NCBI GenBank assembly: GCA_934728585.1
Contig: CAKVDZ010000003.1
Coordinates: 147,109 to 211,108 of the forward strand
Direction of reading: 5' to 3'
Length of the DNA: 64,000 nt
DNA from: an uncultured Candidatus Melainabacteria bacterium
GTDB taxonomy: Bacteria; Cyanobacteriota; Vampirovibrionia; Gastranaerophilales; Gastranaerophilaceae
Within the stretch, counting starts at the first letter, position 1, and every line of letters starts with the position of its first letter. Under the pieces are notes generated by a model that ran no database searches, had not been told where the DNA came from, and worked only from the letters and a program-made list of their open reading frames with translations. This document shows, piece by piece, positions 33,816-42,597 of the stretch. Position numbers and translations under genes: made by a program.

Positions 33816-34963
33816 CTACTTTCGTCCATCGCAAGATTTTTTAATCTAGGTAGTGCCAAAAGTCCCAATATTGCAAGCACTGATAATGAAATCAAGTGTT
33901 TTATATCATAAATCATAGGAATATTTCTCAAAGATTGATCAATCATTACTTGTACCCAATAACTTAATGGTAATGTTGAGCTATAAGCTTTTGCAATCCA
34001 AGGCATCGCCATTACAGGAAAAGTTACACCAGCAAAAGCAAAACCCATAGCAACATAAAAAGCAGCATTACTTAAGCCATAACGGAAATTCCCATTGATT
34101 GACATAAAAATTATTGCAATACAAGAGCAAGCAAAAATAAACAACAGAGTTGAGAATATTCCCATAAATACGTCGCCCGAATATGGTATTCCCATAAATC
34201 CAAAATATATTCCGTACAAAAAGGCAAACAAGGTCACAAAAATGATTAGATATGGTATTAATTTACCAAAATATGCCTTAATAATTGAGTTATCACTAAC
34301 TCTCAACCACTCTTTTGTAGTTCCATATTTAAACTCTGTTCCAAGCGCCCATAAAACTGTCAAAATCAAGTGAATTTGCAAAATATGACCGAATGCAACA
34401 ATTGATAGAAAATACTGATAATTAAAATAAGGATTTGAACGAACATGCTCGCTTACCTTAATCAAATTTGTTTGCTTAAGTGCAACGTCCATTGGTAAAC
34501 CTCTTTTTGAGCGCATTGTAGCGTCCATTCCGACAATCATTGTCTGAACAAGTGTTGTAATATCTTTAGATATAATCCCACCTATCAAAATTCTTTGGTT
34601 ATTGTAATAAAACAACAGTTTTGGTTGCTTTAATCTATAAATATCGCGTTGGAAATCTTTTGGAATTGCGACAAAACCATAAACCTTACCCTCTGTAAGC
34701 AAATTCTTACCCTCCTCAAAACTTGTAACGGCATATTTCACGTTACAAGATGGAAGCGATTCTAAATCTCTTACAAACATTCTGGAAAAAGCTGAGTTGT
34801 CTTCATTCAAAACAGCTATAGGCAAGTTTACTGGTGAACCTTTTGAAAAGATTAAACAAATCAAAAGGCACATCGCCAAAGGCATTATAAAAGAAATCGT
34901 CCAAAATAACGGTTCTTTATAAATTCTTCTGATTTCTCTTTTTACAACTCTTGCTATTGTCAT
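33800..34963 (-). CDS. ABC-2 type transport permease (first of two)
   Basis: The 387-residue product has the same layout as the following permease: a basic N-terminus (VVKREIRRIYKEPLFWTISF), a membrane helix at about 18-38, an external domain (VLNEDNSAFSRMFVRDLESL) and five C-terminal helices. The two are paralogues. The start overlaps the stop of the HlyD-like gene by one base. It is part of the TetR-TolC-HlyD-permease-permease operon, which predicts a tripartite efflux machine that spans both membranes. Confidence 0.85.
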   Translation of the reverse strand: MTIARVVKREIRRIYKEPLFWTISFIMPLAMCLLICLIFSKGSPVNLPIAVLNEDNSAFSRMFVRDLESLPSCNVKYAVTSFEEGKNLLTEGKVYGFVAIPKDFQRDIYRLKQPKLLFYYNNQRILIGGIISKDITTLVQTMIVGMDATMRSKRGLPMDVALKQTNLIKVSEHVRSNPYFNYQYFLSIVAFGHILQIHLILTVLWALGTEFKYGTTKEWLRVSDNSIIKAYFGKLIPYLIIFVTLFAFLYGIYFGFMGIPYSGDVFMGIFSTLLFIFACSCIAIIFMSINGNFRYGLSNAAFYVAMGFAFAGVTFPVMAMPWIAKAYSSTLPLSYWVQVMIDQSLRNIPMIYDIKHLISLSVLAILGLLALPRLKNLAMDESRWYQL

Positions 34964-35907
34964 TATTTAATTTTCTTCCAATCAAACAATGCGCTCATGC
35001 CAGCTCTTAAGTCACTTATAGGTTCTACAGGTACTGCGCGAACTTCAAAAGTTTTCATGTCAAAGTCGCCTTTTGCTTTTGTTGCTCTCCAAGTCGCAAA
35101 ATTACCCATTACAGAAATATAATTTACGCGAAATTTTACTGGTTTTTTGCCAATTGCAGGGATTTTAACATTCAATTCAGTACCGTTTTTGATTTTTGTC
35201 AACAAATCTTCTCTCAAATTGAAAGTAACCCAGCAATCGTTATTGTCAACAACAGTAACAATCGGATATCCAGCGCCAACGAGTTCACCCTCCTCAACTG
35301 TAATTTCAGTAATTACACCATCAATCGGAGAGATAATTTTATTTTCTTTTAAATACGAGTTAACTTCTGCATTTGCACCTTGTGCTCGTTTTACATTTGC
35401 CATAGCAGAAGCCTTATCTTCAGTTCTACTACCGTTTAAAAGCATATTGTAAGCGTCTTTCGCAGCTTGATATTTTGCTTGCGCTTCATCAAGTTTTTGA
35501 GTTGGAACAACGCCCTCATTGTGTAAACGAGTTAATCTATCGTAAGTTTTTTTAGCTAAATCGTAAGAAGCTTTTGCCATCGCAATTTGTTCACTTCTTG
35601 CGCCATTATTAACTTTATCTTGTTGAGCTAAAGCAAGCGCCAAAGTTGCGTTCATTTGTTCGGCTTTTGCATCAATTTCAGGAGTGTCTAACTCTATTAA
35701 TACATCGCCTTTTTTAACAGTATCGCCTTTTTTAACGTTAATTTTCAATACACGACCAGTAAGTTTTGAAGACAAATCCACAGTCTTAACTTCAACTTCA
35801 CCTTGTAAAAGCATTGTGTTTGCGTGCATATAGGCATAAGCGCACCCGATTAATGCCAAAATTCCTGCTATGATAAATGTTACTACAACTATTGCTTTTC
35901 TTTTCAT
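34963..35907 (-). CDS. HlyD/EmrA-type periplasmic adaptor (membrane fusion protein)
   Basis: The 314-residue adaptor has an N-terminal membrane anchor (about 6-24), a lipoyl half-motif (GRVLKINVKKGDTVKKGDVL), an alpha-helical hairpin (about 75-165, QAKYQAAKDAYNMLLNGSR), the second lipoyl half (ISPIDGVITEITVEEGELV) and a beta-barrel domain. It would connect the two ABC-2 permeases with the TolC-like channel encoded just upstream. It lies 11 bp after the tolC-like gene and overlaps the first permease gene by one base. Confidence 0.9.
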   Translation of the reverse strand: MKRKAIVVVTFIIAGILALIGCAYAYMHANTMLLQGEVEVKTVDLSSKLTGRVLKINVKKGDTVKKGDVLIELDTPEIDAKAEQMNATLALALAQQDKVNNGARSEQIAMAKASYDLAKKTYDRLTRLHNEGVVPTQKLDEAQAKYQAAKDAYNMLLNGSRTEDKASAMANVKRAQGANAEVNSYLKENKIISPIDGVITEITVEEGELVGAGYPIVTVVDNNDCWVTFNLREDLLTKIKNGTELNVKIPAIGKKPVKFRVNYISVMGNFATWRATKAKGDFDMKTFEVRAVPVEPISDLRAGMSALFDWKKIK

Positions 35908-35918
35908 ATTATCCTCGC

Positions 35919-37316
35919 TTAAAATTTTTCTTCTTTTGCTGTTATTATGTAATTCAAAATAGAATTTGTATCACCGTTGGTTTTTAATAAATCCGCCAAG
36001 GTTACGTCATAATTATAAATTGAATTTAATCTTTCTATTTTAACTTTTGAAAGCATCATTTGTGCATCAGTTACTTGTAAAGATGTTCCAAAACCCTCTT
36101 TAAATGCTAAAGTCGCTGTTCTTAATGCTTCTTGAGCATTTTCAATTGATTTTGAAGAACTATCATATTTTTCCTTATTTTTCATCAATTCTTGATATTG
36201 TTTAATAACAAGGCTTTCAAGGTTAAATTTTGCATCTTCAATTTCAAAATCAACCATTTTTCTTTCACTATCTGCTGCCTTTACATTGTTGTATCGAGAT
36301 AGACCGTCGAATAATAACCAATTTGCACTTCCGCCAATTCCAGCTCGTGGAGCAGCTTCTGAAAGATGACTTGCTGCAGCGATATCAAAAGCAAACAAAC
36401 TAATTGTTGGGGAATAGTTTGCCATTTCAGCATGATATTTTGCATTCATAGCCTTTTTCTTTGCCTCTAGTTGCTTTAATTGAGGATTATTTTTTAAAAC
36501 ATTTTCTTTCATAGCAGGCAAATCAATTGAACTATCGTTGTAAACAAATAAGAACGACATTGGTTCTATATATACGTTTTTCAAATTTGCATTATTTGCC
36601 TTAATTAGAGTTTTTAAACCCTCCTCAATTACATTTGCATCACGCAAAGATGCTTTGTAATCACGCATAGCATCTTCGTAAGCAACTTCTGCATGCAATC
36701 TTTCTGATTTTGAGATTATACCCTCTTTTTCTAATAATCTTGCGTCTTTCAAGTGTTGTCCAATGCCGTCTGCGACTTGTTTTCTAACACTTACGACATC
36801 TCTTGCAAGTCTTAAGCCATAATATCTTTTAACCAATTCTAAAGTTAAATTATCTTTGATTTCTCTGTATTTTTCGTTTGAAGCTTCTAACTTGGCTCTT
36901 GCAGCAGCGTGATTTGATAACAATTTACCACCCGTAAAAATATTCCAAACTGCAACACCGCCTGCTGTAAATACATTTTGGTCTTGAATTAAGGTTTGTG
37001 CACCAAATGATATTGGCATTGTTCCAAAATGCATTGAACCACTTGAAGTTAGAGCTAAATCATCGTTAAAATGAATATATGTAGCGTTCAAACCTACCGT
37101 AGGGAAAAATTTACCTATAGCAGAACGTTTTTCATATTTGCTTTTATTTATTGCCTCGTTATAAGCCTTTAGTGCATTATTATTTTCAAGCATAAGCTCA
37201 TACGCTTGATTAAAAGTAAGCTCAACATGCTCAATTCCTCCTTTTTGAACTTCTGATGCCATAACTGGACTTGCAACTAAAAACATAAGTAAAAGTATGC
37301 TAAAAATCTTTTTCAT
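35919..37316 (-). CDS. TolC-family outer-membrane efflux protein
   Basis: The 465-residue protein has a signal peptide ending at PVMA-SEVQ and the two OEP repeats of the TolC family (ALKAYNEAINKSKYEKRSAI, LKQLEAKKKAMNAKYHAEMA). Long amphipathic helices would form the periplasmic tunnel. It is the first structural gene of the export operon, 1 bp... directly adjacent to the tetR-like gene. It confirms the presence of an outer membrane. The exported substrate is unknown. Confidence 0.9.
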   Translation of the reverse strand: MKKIFSILLLMFLVASPVMASEVQKGGIEHVELTFNQAYELMLENNNALKAYNEAINKSKYEKRSAIGKFFPTVGLNATYIHFNDDLALTSSGSMHFGTMPISFGAQTLIQDQNVFTAGGVAVWNIFTGGKLLSNHAAARAKLEASNEKYREIKDNLTLELVKRYYGLRLARDVVSVRKQVADGIGQHLKDARLLEKEGIISKSERLHAEVAYEDAMRDYKASLRDANVIEEGLKTLIKANNANLKNVYIEPMSFLFVYNDSSIDLPAMKENVLKNNPQLKQLEAKKKAMNAKYHAEMANYSPTISLFAFDIAAASHLSEAAPRAGIGGSANWLLFDGLSRYNNVKAADSERKMVDFEIEDAKFNLESLVIKQYQELMKNKEKYDSSSKSIENAQEALRTATLAFKEGFGTSLQVTDAQMMLSKVKIERLNSIYNYDVTLADLLKTNGDTNSILNYIITAKEEKF

Positions 37317-37892
37317 TTATACCCCTACCAATCGTAAAAATCGTTCTACTATTTCATCAATTTTTTCAATCAAATTATCTTCTTCTAAAGAACATTCAAT
37401 ATAGCTATTTATAATTCCGTCGAAAATACTTGCTAATAAATAAGCTTCATTATCATCAACTGGTTTTATATCCTTGATAATTTCTGCACAATATTCGTAA
37501 ACCTTTGCCATAGGGTGTTCTTTTCTACGAGAAATACCTCTCAAAAATAGCTGGTTATTCTCCATATAACCCTTGATTGTTGTTTTATTTTTTTCAAAAT
37601 ACTTAATTTTGTACTCAACAATCATTTTTAACTTGCCAACTGGCTCATCTGATGTTTCACAGTGATTTTTTAAATCAATATAAGCCTTGTCGATAATCGA
37701 CTGCAACCACGCTAAAAACAAGCCCTCTTTTGATTTAAAATACCCATAAATAGTACCAACACCAATACTCAAATCTTTAGATATTTTATCAATTTGAGTT
37801 TTTTCATACCCCAAGCTTTTAAAATACTCGCTTGCAGTATCTAAAATCATTTTTTTCTTTAATTCATCAACTTTTTCATTTAACTTTGCCAT
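37317..37892 (-). CDS. TetR/AcrR-family regulator of the efflux operon
   Basis: The 191-residue protein has an N-terminal TetR HTH: ILDTASEYFKSLGYEKTQID followed by KDLSIGVGTIYGYFKSKEGL. The C-terminal ligand domain is divergent. As the first gene of the operon, directly before tolC, it is probably an autorepressor that is relieved by the exported compound. A candidate operator overlaps its promoter. There is no Shine-Dalgarno; a TAAAAT hexamer lies 6 nt before the ATG. Confidence 0.88.
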   Translation of the reverse strand: MAKLNEKVDELKKKMILDTASEYFKSLGYEKTQIDKISKDLSIGVGTIYGYFKSKEGLFLAWLQSIIDKAYIDLKNHCETSDEPVGKLKMIVEYKIKYFEKNKTTIKGYMENNQLFLRGISRRKEHPMAKVYEYCAEIIKDIKPVDDNEAYLLASIFDGIINSYIECSLEEDNLIEKIDEIVERFLRLVGV

Positions 37893-37898
37893 ACCAGA

Positions 37899-37925
37899 AT
37901 TTTATTCCAATCCAGAATGAAATTC
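37899..37925 (-). promoter_or_regulatory. tetR promoter -10 with overlapping dyad (candidate operator)
   Basis: On the minus strand TAAAAT (37904-37899) is followed by TCTGGT and the ATG. The region also holds an imperfect dyad, TTTCATTC and GGAATAAA around TGGATT, and two copies of CCAGAAT on the plus strand. A TetR dimer bound here would cover the -10 element. Confidence 0.4.
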
Positions 37926-38005
37926 TAGATTAAAAATCTTATTCTTTACATAAGTAAACAATTTGTGTAAGTGCAGGTAGCAAGTTAAAAGCAATATTTA
38001 AACGC

Positions 38006-38055
38006 AACAAAGAACAGGTCGGATTTCGTAAACGAAATCCGACCTGTTCTTTGTT
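38006..38055. terminator. Strong bidirectional hairpin terminator
   Basis: Two 24-bp arms, 38006-38029 and 38032-38055, are perfectly complementary (inner part GGATTTCGT / ACGAAATCC), with T or A runs at the ends. It follows the purine nucleoside phosphorylase gene on the minus strand. Confidence 0.85.
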
Positions 38056-38064
38056 TTATATAAA

Positions 38065-38871
38065 TTACATACCCTTAATAATTTCAAGTAATAATGATTT
38101 GAATTTGCTTTTTGCAGCGTTTGCAGCTTCAATAACTTCTTGATGAGAAAGAACTTCGCCTGTAATACCAGCTGCCGCATTTGAAATACAGCTAATACCA
38201 AGAACCTTGATACCGCAGTAATTAGCAACCATAGCTTCTGGAACTGTTGACATACCAACAGCATCAGCGCCTAACATTTTAACCATTTTTGTTTCAGATG
38301 GTGTTTCGTAGTTAGGACCTGTAAGAGCCATGTAAACACCTTTTTTCAAGTTGATGTCTAATTTTTTAGCTGCAGATAATGCAATTTCTTGCAAGTCTTT
38401 TTTGTATACTTCAGTCATATCAGGGAATCTTGGTCCTAAATCTTCATCGTTTGGTCCAATTAATGGGTTAACGTGCATGAAGTTGATATGGTCTGTAATT
38501 AACATCAAGTCTGATGCATTAAATTCTCTATTAATACCACCAGCAGCGTTTGTTACGATTAAGTTTTTAACGCCTAATTTTTTGAACACTTTAACTGGGT
38601 ATACAACTTTTTGAATTGGGTGTCCTTCATAATAGTGGAAACGACCTTGCATCATAACAACTTTTTTGCCAGCAATTGTAGCAAAAACTAATTGACCTTT
38701 GTGTCCTTTTACTGTTGATGCTTCAAAGCCTGGTATATCTTTGTACGATAAAGCCATGTCACAAAAGTCATCAGCAAAGTCGCCTAAACCTGAACCTAAA
38801 ACAATTGCAATTTCAGGTGCAAAATTGTTTGTTTTTTCGTTGATAAAATCAACTGTTTCTTTTAATTGCAT
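38065..38871 (-). CDS. Purine nucleoside phosphorylase (trimeric PunA type)
   Basis: The enzyme cleaves purine nucleosides with phosphate to base and ribose-1-phosphate. The 268-residue length and the motifs IVLGSGLGDFAD, VKGHKGQLVF, GRFHYYEGHP, VTNAAGGINREF and YMALTGPNYETPSE followed by ADAVGMSTVPEAMVA fit the trimeric class used for inosine and guanosine. The late Asn of the base site lies in ISCISNAAAGI. An AGGAGATTTTTATAG ribosome site is present. The upstream neighbour on the same strand is the probable rpoZ. Confidence 0.94.
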   Translation of the reverse strand: MQLKETVDFINEKTNNFAPEIAIVLGSGLGDFADDFCDMALSYKDIPGFEASTVKGHKGQLVFATIAGKKVVMMQGRFHYYEGHPIQKVVYPVKVFKKLGVKNLIVTNAAGGINREFNASDLMLITDHINFMHVNPLIGPNDEDLGPRFPDMTEVYKKDLQEIALSAAKKLDINLKKGVYMALTGPNYETPSETKMVKMLGADAVGMSTVPEAMVANYCGIKVLGISCISNAAAGITGEVLSHQEVIEAANAAKSKFKSLLLEIIKGM

Positions 38872-38912
38872 CTATAAAAATCTCCTAAATAATTATAAAA
38901 AACCAAATTTAA

Positions 38913-39155
38913 TTAGCCAACAAGCCCGTTATCATCTGATTCAGAAGCTTTAACCATAATTGCGTGTTCAACTGGATTTTCTTTTTTGTAAGATGATTCA
39001 AAGCCGTATTCGTCAAAGCCAAAATCTTCTCTAGCTTTTCTTGCTTGATTTTCATCTACTAATTTTTTTGCAAGCTCAGAAATTTCGTATACCAATTGGT
39101 ATCTGTTATCTGAATTTTCGTTTAAATCCCATGCAATTTTAATTATTTGATCCAT
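38913..39155 (-). CDS. rpoZ: Probable RNA polymerase omega subunit
   Basis: The 80-residue product starts at ATG 39155, with GAGG before it; a longer open frame upstream has no support. The pattern NRYQLVYEISELAKKL, then a variable insert, then NPVEHAIMVKASES matches omega, especially the cyanobacterial form (NRY... AkR ... PV..AI...). Omega helps assemble the RNA polymerase core. The protein is divergent and short, so the call is tentative. It lies 41 bp upstream of the nucleoside phosphorylase gene. Confidence 0.55.
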   Translation of the reverse strand: MDQIIKIAWDLNENSDNRYQLVYEISELAKKLVDENQARKAREDFGFDEYGFESSYKKENPVEHAIMVKASESDDNGLVG

Positions 39156-39415
39156 TTTTAACCTCATTTTTCTTAACAAAACAATTTTATAATAGAAAAA
39201 AAATTTAATCAAGAACATGTTTATTTAAGGATTTTGCATACCCTATAACCAGTAGCATAATTGAAAGACAAGGTGTTTTTACCCTATTGACTAATACCAT
39301 ATCGCACAATAAATATAACCCACATAGGTAATTACAGAAATAAAGATATTATACTTTAATTTAATTACACCCTGCAGAGAGAAACGAAAATAAATAGTTT
39401 AAATAAGGAGAAATT

Positions 39416-40090
39416 ATGTCTACACTAGTAAAAACAATCTCAGTAATTATCATTGAAGATTTTAAATTGACAAGAGTAGGACTTAGATGTGCCCTAAATT
39501 CAAATGAAGATATTGAAGTAGTTGCAGAAAGCGAAGAAGCAACAGAGGGATTAAAATTAATTGAAAAATATAACCCAGATGTAGTTCTTATGGACCTAGG
39601 GCTTCCTGGTATGAACGGTATTGAAGCAACTCTTAAAGTAAAAGAAATGAATCCAAAAATAAAAGTTATTGCACTAACTTCACACGACAGAGAAGAAGAA
39701 GTTATAGCAGCACTAAGTTCTGGCGCAACAGCTTACTGCCTAAAGGACATTGACCCCGCAAAACTTGCCGATGTCGTAAGAGATGTAGCTGATGGCGTTT
39801 GTTGGTTAGACCCAGAAATTGCACAAATGGCTTTAAACTCTTTTCCCAAACTTGAAAACACAAGACTACTTTCAAACACATCTTCCCAAGAGGGACGAGT
39901 TTCACTAACAGAACGCGAATTTGAAGTATTAAAACACCTTGTGGCAGGGAAAAGTAATACAGAAATTGCAAAAGAATTAATTGTATCCGTACACACTGCA
40001 AAAGCACACGTTTGCTCAATTTTACAAAAAATGTGCGTAAACGACCGTGTACAAGCAGCTGTCAAGGCTGTAAAAGAAGGACTTGTATAA
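39416..40090 (+). CDS. NarL/LuxR-family response regulator
   Basis: The 224-residue protein has a receiver domain (about 8-125) with the acidic pair in IIIEDFKLTRVG, the phospho-acceptor Asp in VVLMDLGLPGMNG, the Thr/Ser in IALTSHD and the Lys in YCLKDIDP. The C-terminal HTH (about 160-220) reads LTEREFEVLKHLVAGKSNTE then IAKELIVSVHTAKAHV. All phosphorylation residues are intact, so it should be controlled by a histidine kinase; none is encoded nearby, making it an orphan regulator. The ribosome site is AAGGAGAAATT. Confidence 0.92.
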   Translation: MSTLVKTISVIIIEDFKLTRVGLRCALNSNEDIEVVAESEEATEGLKLIEKYNPDVVLMDLGLPGMNGIEATLKVKEMNPKIKVIALTSHDREEEVIAALSSGATAYCLKDIDPAKLADVVRDVADGVCWLDPEIAQMALNSFPKLENTRLLSNTSSQEGRVSLTEREFEVLKHLVAGKSNTEIAKELIVSVHTAKAHVCSILQKMCVNDRVQAAVKAVKEGLV

Positions 40091-40112
40091 TACCTTATTA
40101 CTCGTGAAAAAC

Positions 40113-40146
40113 AAACGGCGACATTTAAAAAATGTCGCCGTTTCCA
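40113..40146 (+). terminator. Hairpin after the response regulator gene
   Basis: AAACGGCGACATT / AATGTCGCCGTTT with a 5-nt loop. The T run after the stem is short, so termination may be weaker than at other sites. Confidence 0.7.
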
Positions 40147-40218
40147 TAAGAAGATTGCTTATAAATTCTGTTTGCTCTTTTAATATCCGTTAAATTTCTC
40201 TCAATATATTTTAATTAA

Positions 40219-41118
40219 TTAGTCGATGTAGCAAGATAAAACATCTTGTGCTTGAACTTTCATTTTTTTCAAAGCTCTTAATTCTGTTTGACGAATGCAT
40301 TCTTTTGTTACGCCATAAATGTTACCGATTTCTTCTAAAGTTTTTTTTGTCATATTGCCTAAACCGTAACGCATTCTTACAACATCTTGTTCACGTTCTT
40401 TTAATGTTGAAACAACCATTTCGATGTCGTTTTTCAAGCTTTCGTATTCAACTGCTGAGTGAACGCTTGCATTTTCATCTGCTAAAATTTCTGATAATGA
40501 TGTTTCTTTACCGTTATCATTTTCAAATCCGCCTTCTAATGATACTGATTTTGAGTATGCTGACAAGTAAGTATCAATTTTTTCTGCAGAAATGTTCATT
40601 TTTTCAGCAACGTCTTTTGTGTTAACTTGGCAATTGTATTGTTTTTCCATTTCTGATTTAATTTTAGAGAATTTTGATAATGTTTCTTGAATGTATACAG
40701 GAATTTTCATGCAGTGACCTTGTTCAGAAATAGCTTTGAACATTGATTGTTTAATCCACCAGCTAGCATAAGTTGAAAATTTGTAACCTAATTTGTAGTT
40801 AAATTTTTCAGCTGCAATCATTAAGCCTAAGTTGCCTTCTTGGATTAAATCAACCATTGGTAAGCTAGACATGTGAATAGCTTTTTTTGCAATTGTAATA
40901 ACTAATTTTAAGTTTGCTTGAACTAATTGTTTTTTAGCGTTCATATCACCCTCTTGAGCACGTTTTGCAACTTCTCTTTCTTCCAATGGTGACAATGTTT
41001 TTACACTTGCTAATTCTCTAACATAAAGAGATAAAGTTGAATCATTTTCATTAACTAAAACTTCACTTTTTGCAGGGTTTGTAAAACTTTTTTTCATTTC
41101 AACAGGACAATTTCTCAT
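40219..41118 (-). CDS. RNA polymerase sigma-70 family factor (second, probably alternative)
   Basis: The 299-residue protein has region 1.2 (LYVRELASVKTLSPLEEREV), region 2 (LIQEGNLGLMIAAEKFNYKL, STYASWWIKQSMFKAISEQG), region 3 and region 4. The recognition helix reads GVTKECIRQTELRALKKM where primary sigmas have SRERIRQIE, so -35 recognition may differ. It is shorter and more divergent than the sigma at 13.4 kb, fitting a group 2 alternative factor. I chose the ATG at 41118: GAGGAG lies 8 nt before it. An in-frame ATG two codons upstream is too close to that site. Confidence 0.9.
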   Translation of the reverse strand: MRNCPVEMKKSFTNPAKSEVLVNENDSTLSLYVRELASVKTLSPLEEREVAKRAQEGDMNAKKQLVQANLKLVITIAKKAIHMSSLPMVDLIQEGNLGLMIAAEKFNYKLGYKFSTYASWWIKQSMFKAISEQGHCMKIPVYIQETLSKFSKIKSEMEKQYNCQVNTKDVAEKMNISAEKIDTYLSAYSKSVSLEGGFENDNGKETSLSEILADENASVHSAVEYESLKNDIEMVVSTLKEREQDVVRMRYGLGNMTKKTLEEIGNIYGVTKECIRQTELRALKKMKVQAQDVLSCYID

Positions 41119-41358
41119 AAGCATCTCTCCTCATTCTCATATCTTCTTTTTCTTCTTAATGACGATTTTTTAAATTTCAACTTTTTTGAAATTTTCGCAC
41201 TACAAAGTAAGCTATTAAAACATTATTTTTAACAGACGAACTAAGCTATACGAAAGATAGACTTCGTATTGTGCATTTTATTGTGGTTTTAAACAGACTT
41301 AATAAATTCTATGCAAGCTCTCCAACTTGCGAAATCAACGTATAATCTTTACACTTTT
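41119..41358 (-). other. Long 5' leader of the second sigma gene with hairpins
   Basis: If the promoter at 41359-41387 is used, the message has about 230 untranslated bases. It contains small stems such as TTTCAA...TTGAAA near 41178 and ATACGAA...TTCGTAT near 41248-41269. I see no coding sequence and no known riboswitch motif. Confidence 0.45.
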
Positions 41359-41387
41359 AGTATAGCACATTTGAAATAAAATCTCAA
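41359..41387 (-). promoter_or_regulatory. Sigma-70 type promoter of the second sigma gene
   Basis: Minus strand: -35 TTGAGA (41387-41382), spacer of 17, extended -10 TGC-TATACT (41364-41359). Both hexamers match the consensus at five of six positions. It is one of the best promoters in the window. Confidence 0.7.
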
Positions 41388-41467
41388 CCCTTTTATGAAG
41401 TTTTGTGAAGATAATTTTATTTTTTATTGGAGATTCTTAACATTACTTAACATTTATATCAGCAACT

Positions 41468-41512
41468 AAAAAGGGGCTAAATACCTTTAATAGTAACAAC
41501 AAGCCCCCTTTT
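41468..41512 (-). terminator. Terminator of the hom-thrC operon
   Basis: On the minus strand AAAAGGGGGCT pairs with AGCCCCTTTTT across a 23-nt loop, with one bulged base, and ends in a T run. It lies just after the thrC stop. Confidence 0.65.
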
Positions 41513-41530
41513 CATGTTATTTTTAACTTG

Positions 41531-42586
41531 TTAAAAAGTCATCACTTTTAAGATATCTTTTATATCTGATGAAGTCTTTTTAACCTCTGCACCTGAATAT
41601 TTAATTGCGTTGTCAGGATCTTTTAAGCCATTTCCTGTCAAAATACAAACACATTTTGCGCCTGTTCTAATTGTATTTTTACATTTAATCAAACCAGCAA
41701 CAGAAGCTGCACTAGCTGGTTCTGCCAATACACCCTCGCATTTTGCAATTAATTTATATGCATACATAATTTCTTCATCTGTAACAGAAGAAATTGTTCC
41801 TTTACTTTCATCACGTGCATTTTCAGCCTTTTCCCAACTTGCTGGGTTTCCTATTCTGATAGCTGTTGCAATTGTTTCTGGATTCATAATTCTCTCCCCA
41901 CGAACGATTGCAGCGGCACCCTCAGCCTCAAAGCCCATCATTTTTGGTAAATTATTAATTATTCCTTTTTGGTTATATTCTTTGTAACCTTTCCAGTATG
42001 CAGTGATATTTCCAGCATTTCCGACTGGAATAAAATGATAATCTGGAGCTTGACCTAACGCGTCACAAATTTCAAACGCACCTGTTTTTTGACCCTCAAT
42101 TCTGTACGGATTAACAGAATTTACAAGAGTTATAGGATATTCTTCTGAAATTTTACGAACAACTTCAAGTGCTTGGTCAAAATTACCTTGAATTGCAATA
42201 ATTTCAGCACCATACATCATAGCTTGAGAAAGTTTTCCAAGTGCAATATAACCATCTGGAATCAAAACATATGTTTTTAAACCTGCTTTTGCGCCATACG
42301 CAGCAGCTGAAGCACTAGTGTTTCCTGTAGAAGCACAAATAATAGCGTTTGAGCCATCTTCTTTTGCTTTTGTAACAGCCATAGTCATACCACGATCTTT
42401 AAAGCTTCCTGTTGGATTTGAGCCCTCAAATTTCAAATAGATTTCTGCATCTAATTCTAATTTTCTTGCCAAATTATCAGCCTTTATTAACGGCGTATTA
42501 CCCTCGTTTAGAGTTACAATTGGAGTAAACTCGTTTACTGGTAAATATTCTCTGTATTTGTCAATTAATCCTTTGTAGTATGCCAT
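41531..42586 (-). CDS. thrC: Threonine synthase ThrC
   Basis: ThrC converts O-phosphohomoserine to threonine with pyridoxal phosphate. The 351-residue length fits the short bacterial class. The PLP lysine is in [11 protein letters not shown], the phosphate-binding loop is [13 protein letters not shown], and [18 protein letters not shown] is also typical. It lies 11 bp after hom and shares its operon. No thrB (homoserine kinase) is found between or beside them. The ribosome site is AGAAAGGTTTAAA. Confidence 0.95.
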   Translation of the reverse strand: MAYYKGLIDKYREYLPVNEFTPIVTLNEGNTPLIKADNLARKLELDAEIYLKFEGSNPTGSFKDRGMTMAVTKAKEDGSNAIICASTGNTSASAAAYGAKAGLKTYVLIPDGYIALGKLSQAMMYGAEIIAIQGNFDQALEVVRKISEEYPITLVNSVNPYRIEGQKTGAFEICDALGQAPDYHFIPVGNAGNITAYWKGYKEYNQKGIINNLPKMMGFEAEGAAAIVRGERIMNPETIATAIRIGNPASWEKAENARDESKGTISSVTDEEIMYAYKLIAKCEGVLAEPASAASVAGLIKCKNTIRTGAKCVCILTGNGLKDPDNAIKYSGAEVKKTSSDIKDILKVMTF

Positions 42587-42597
42587 TTTAAACCTTT

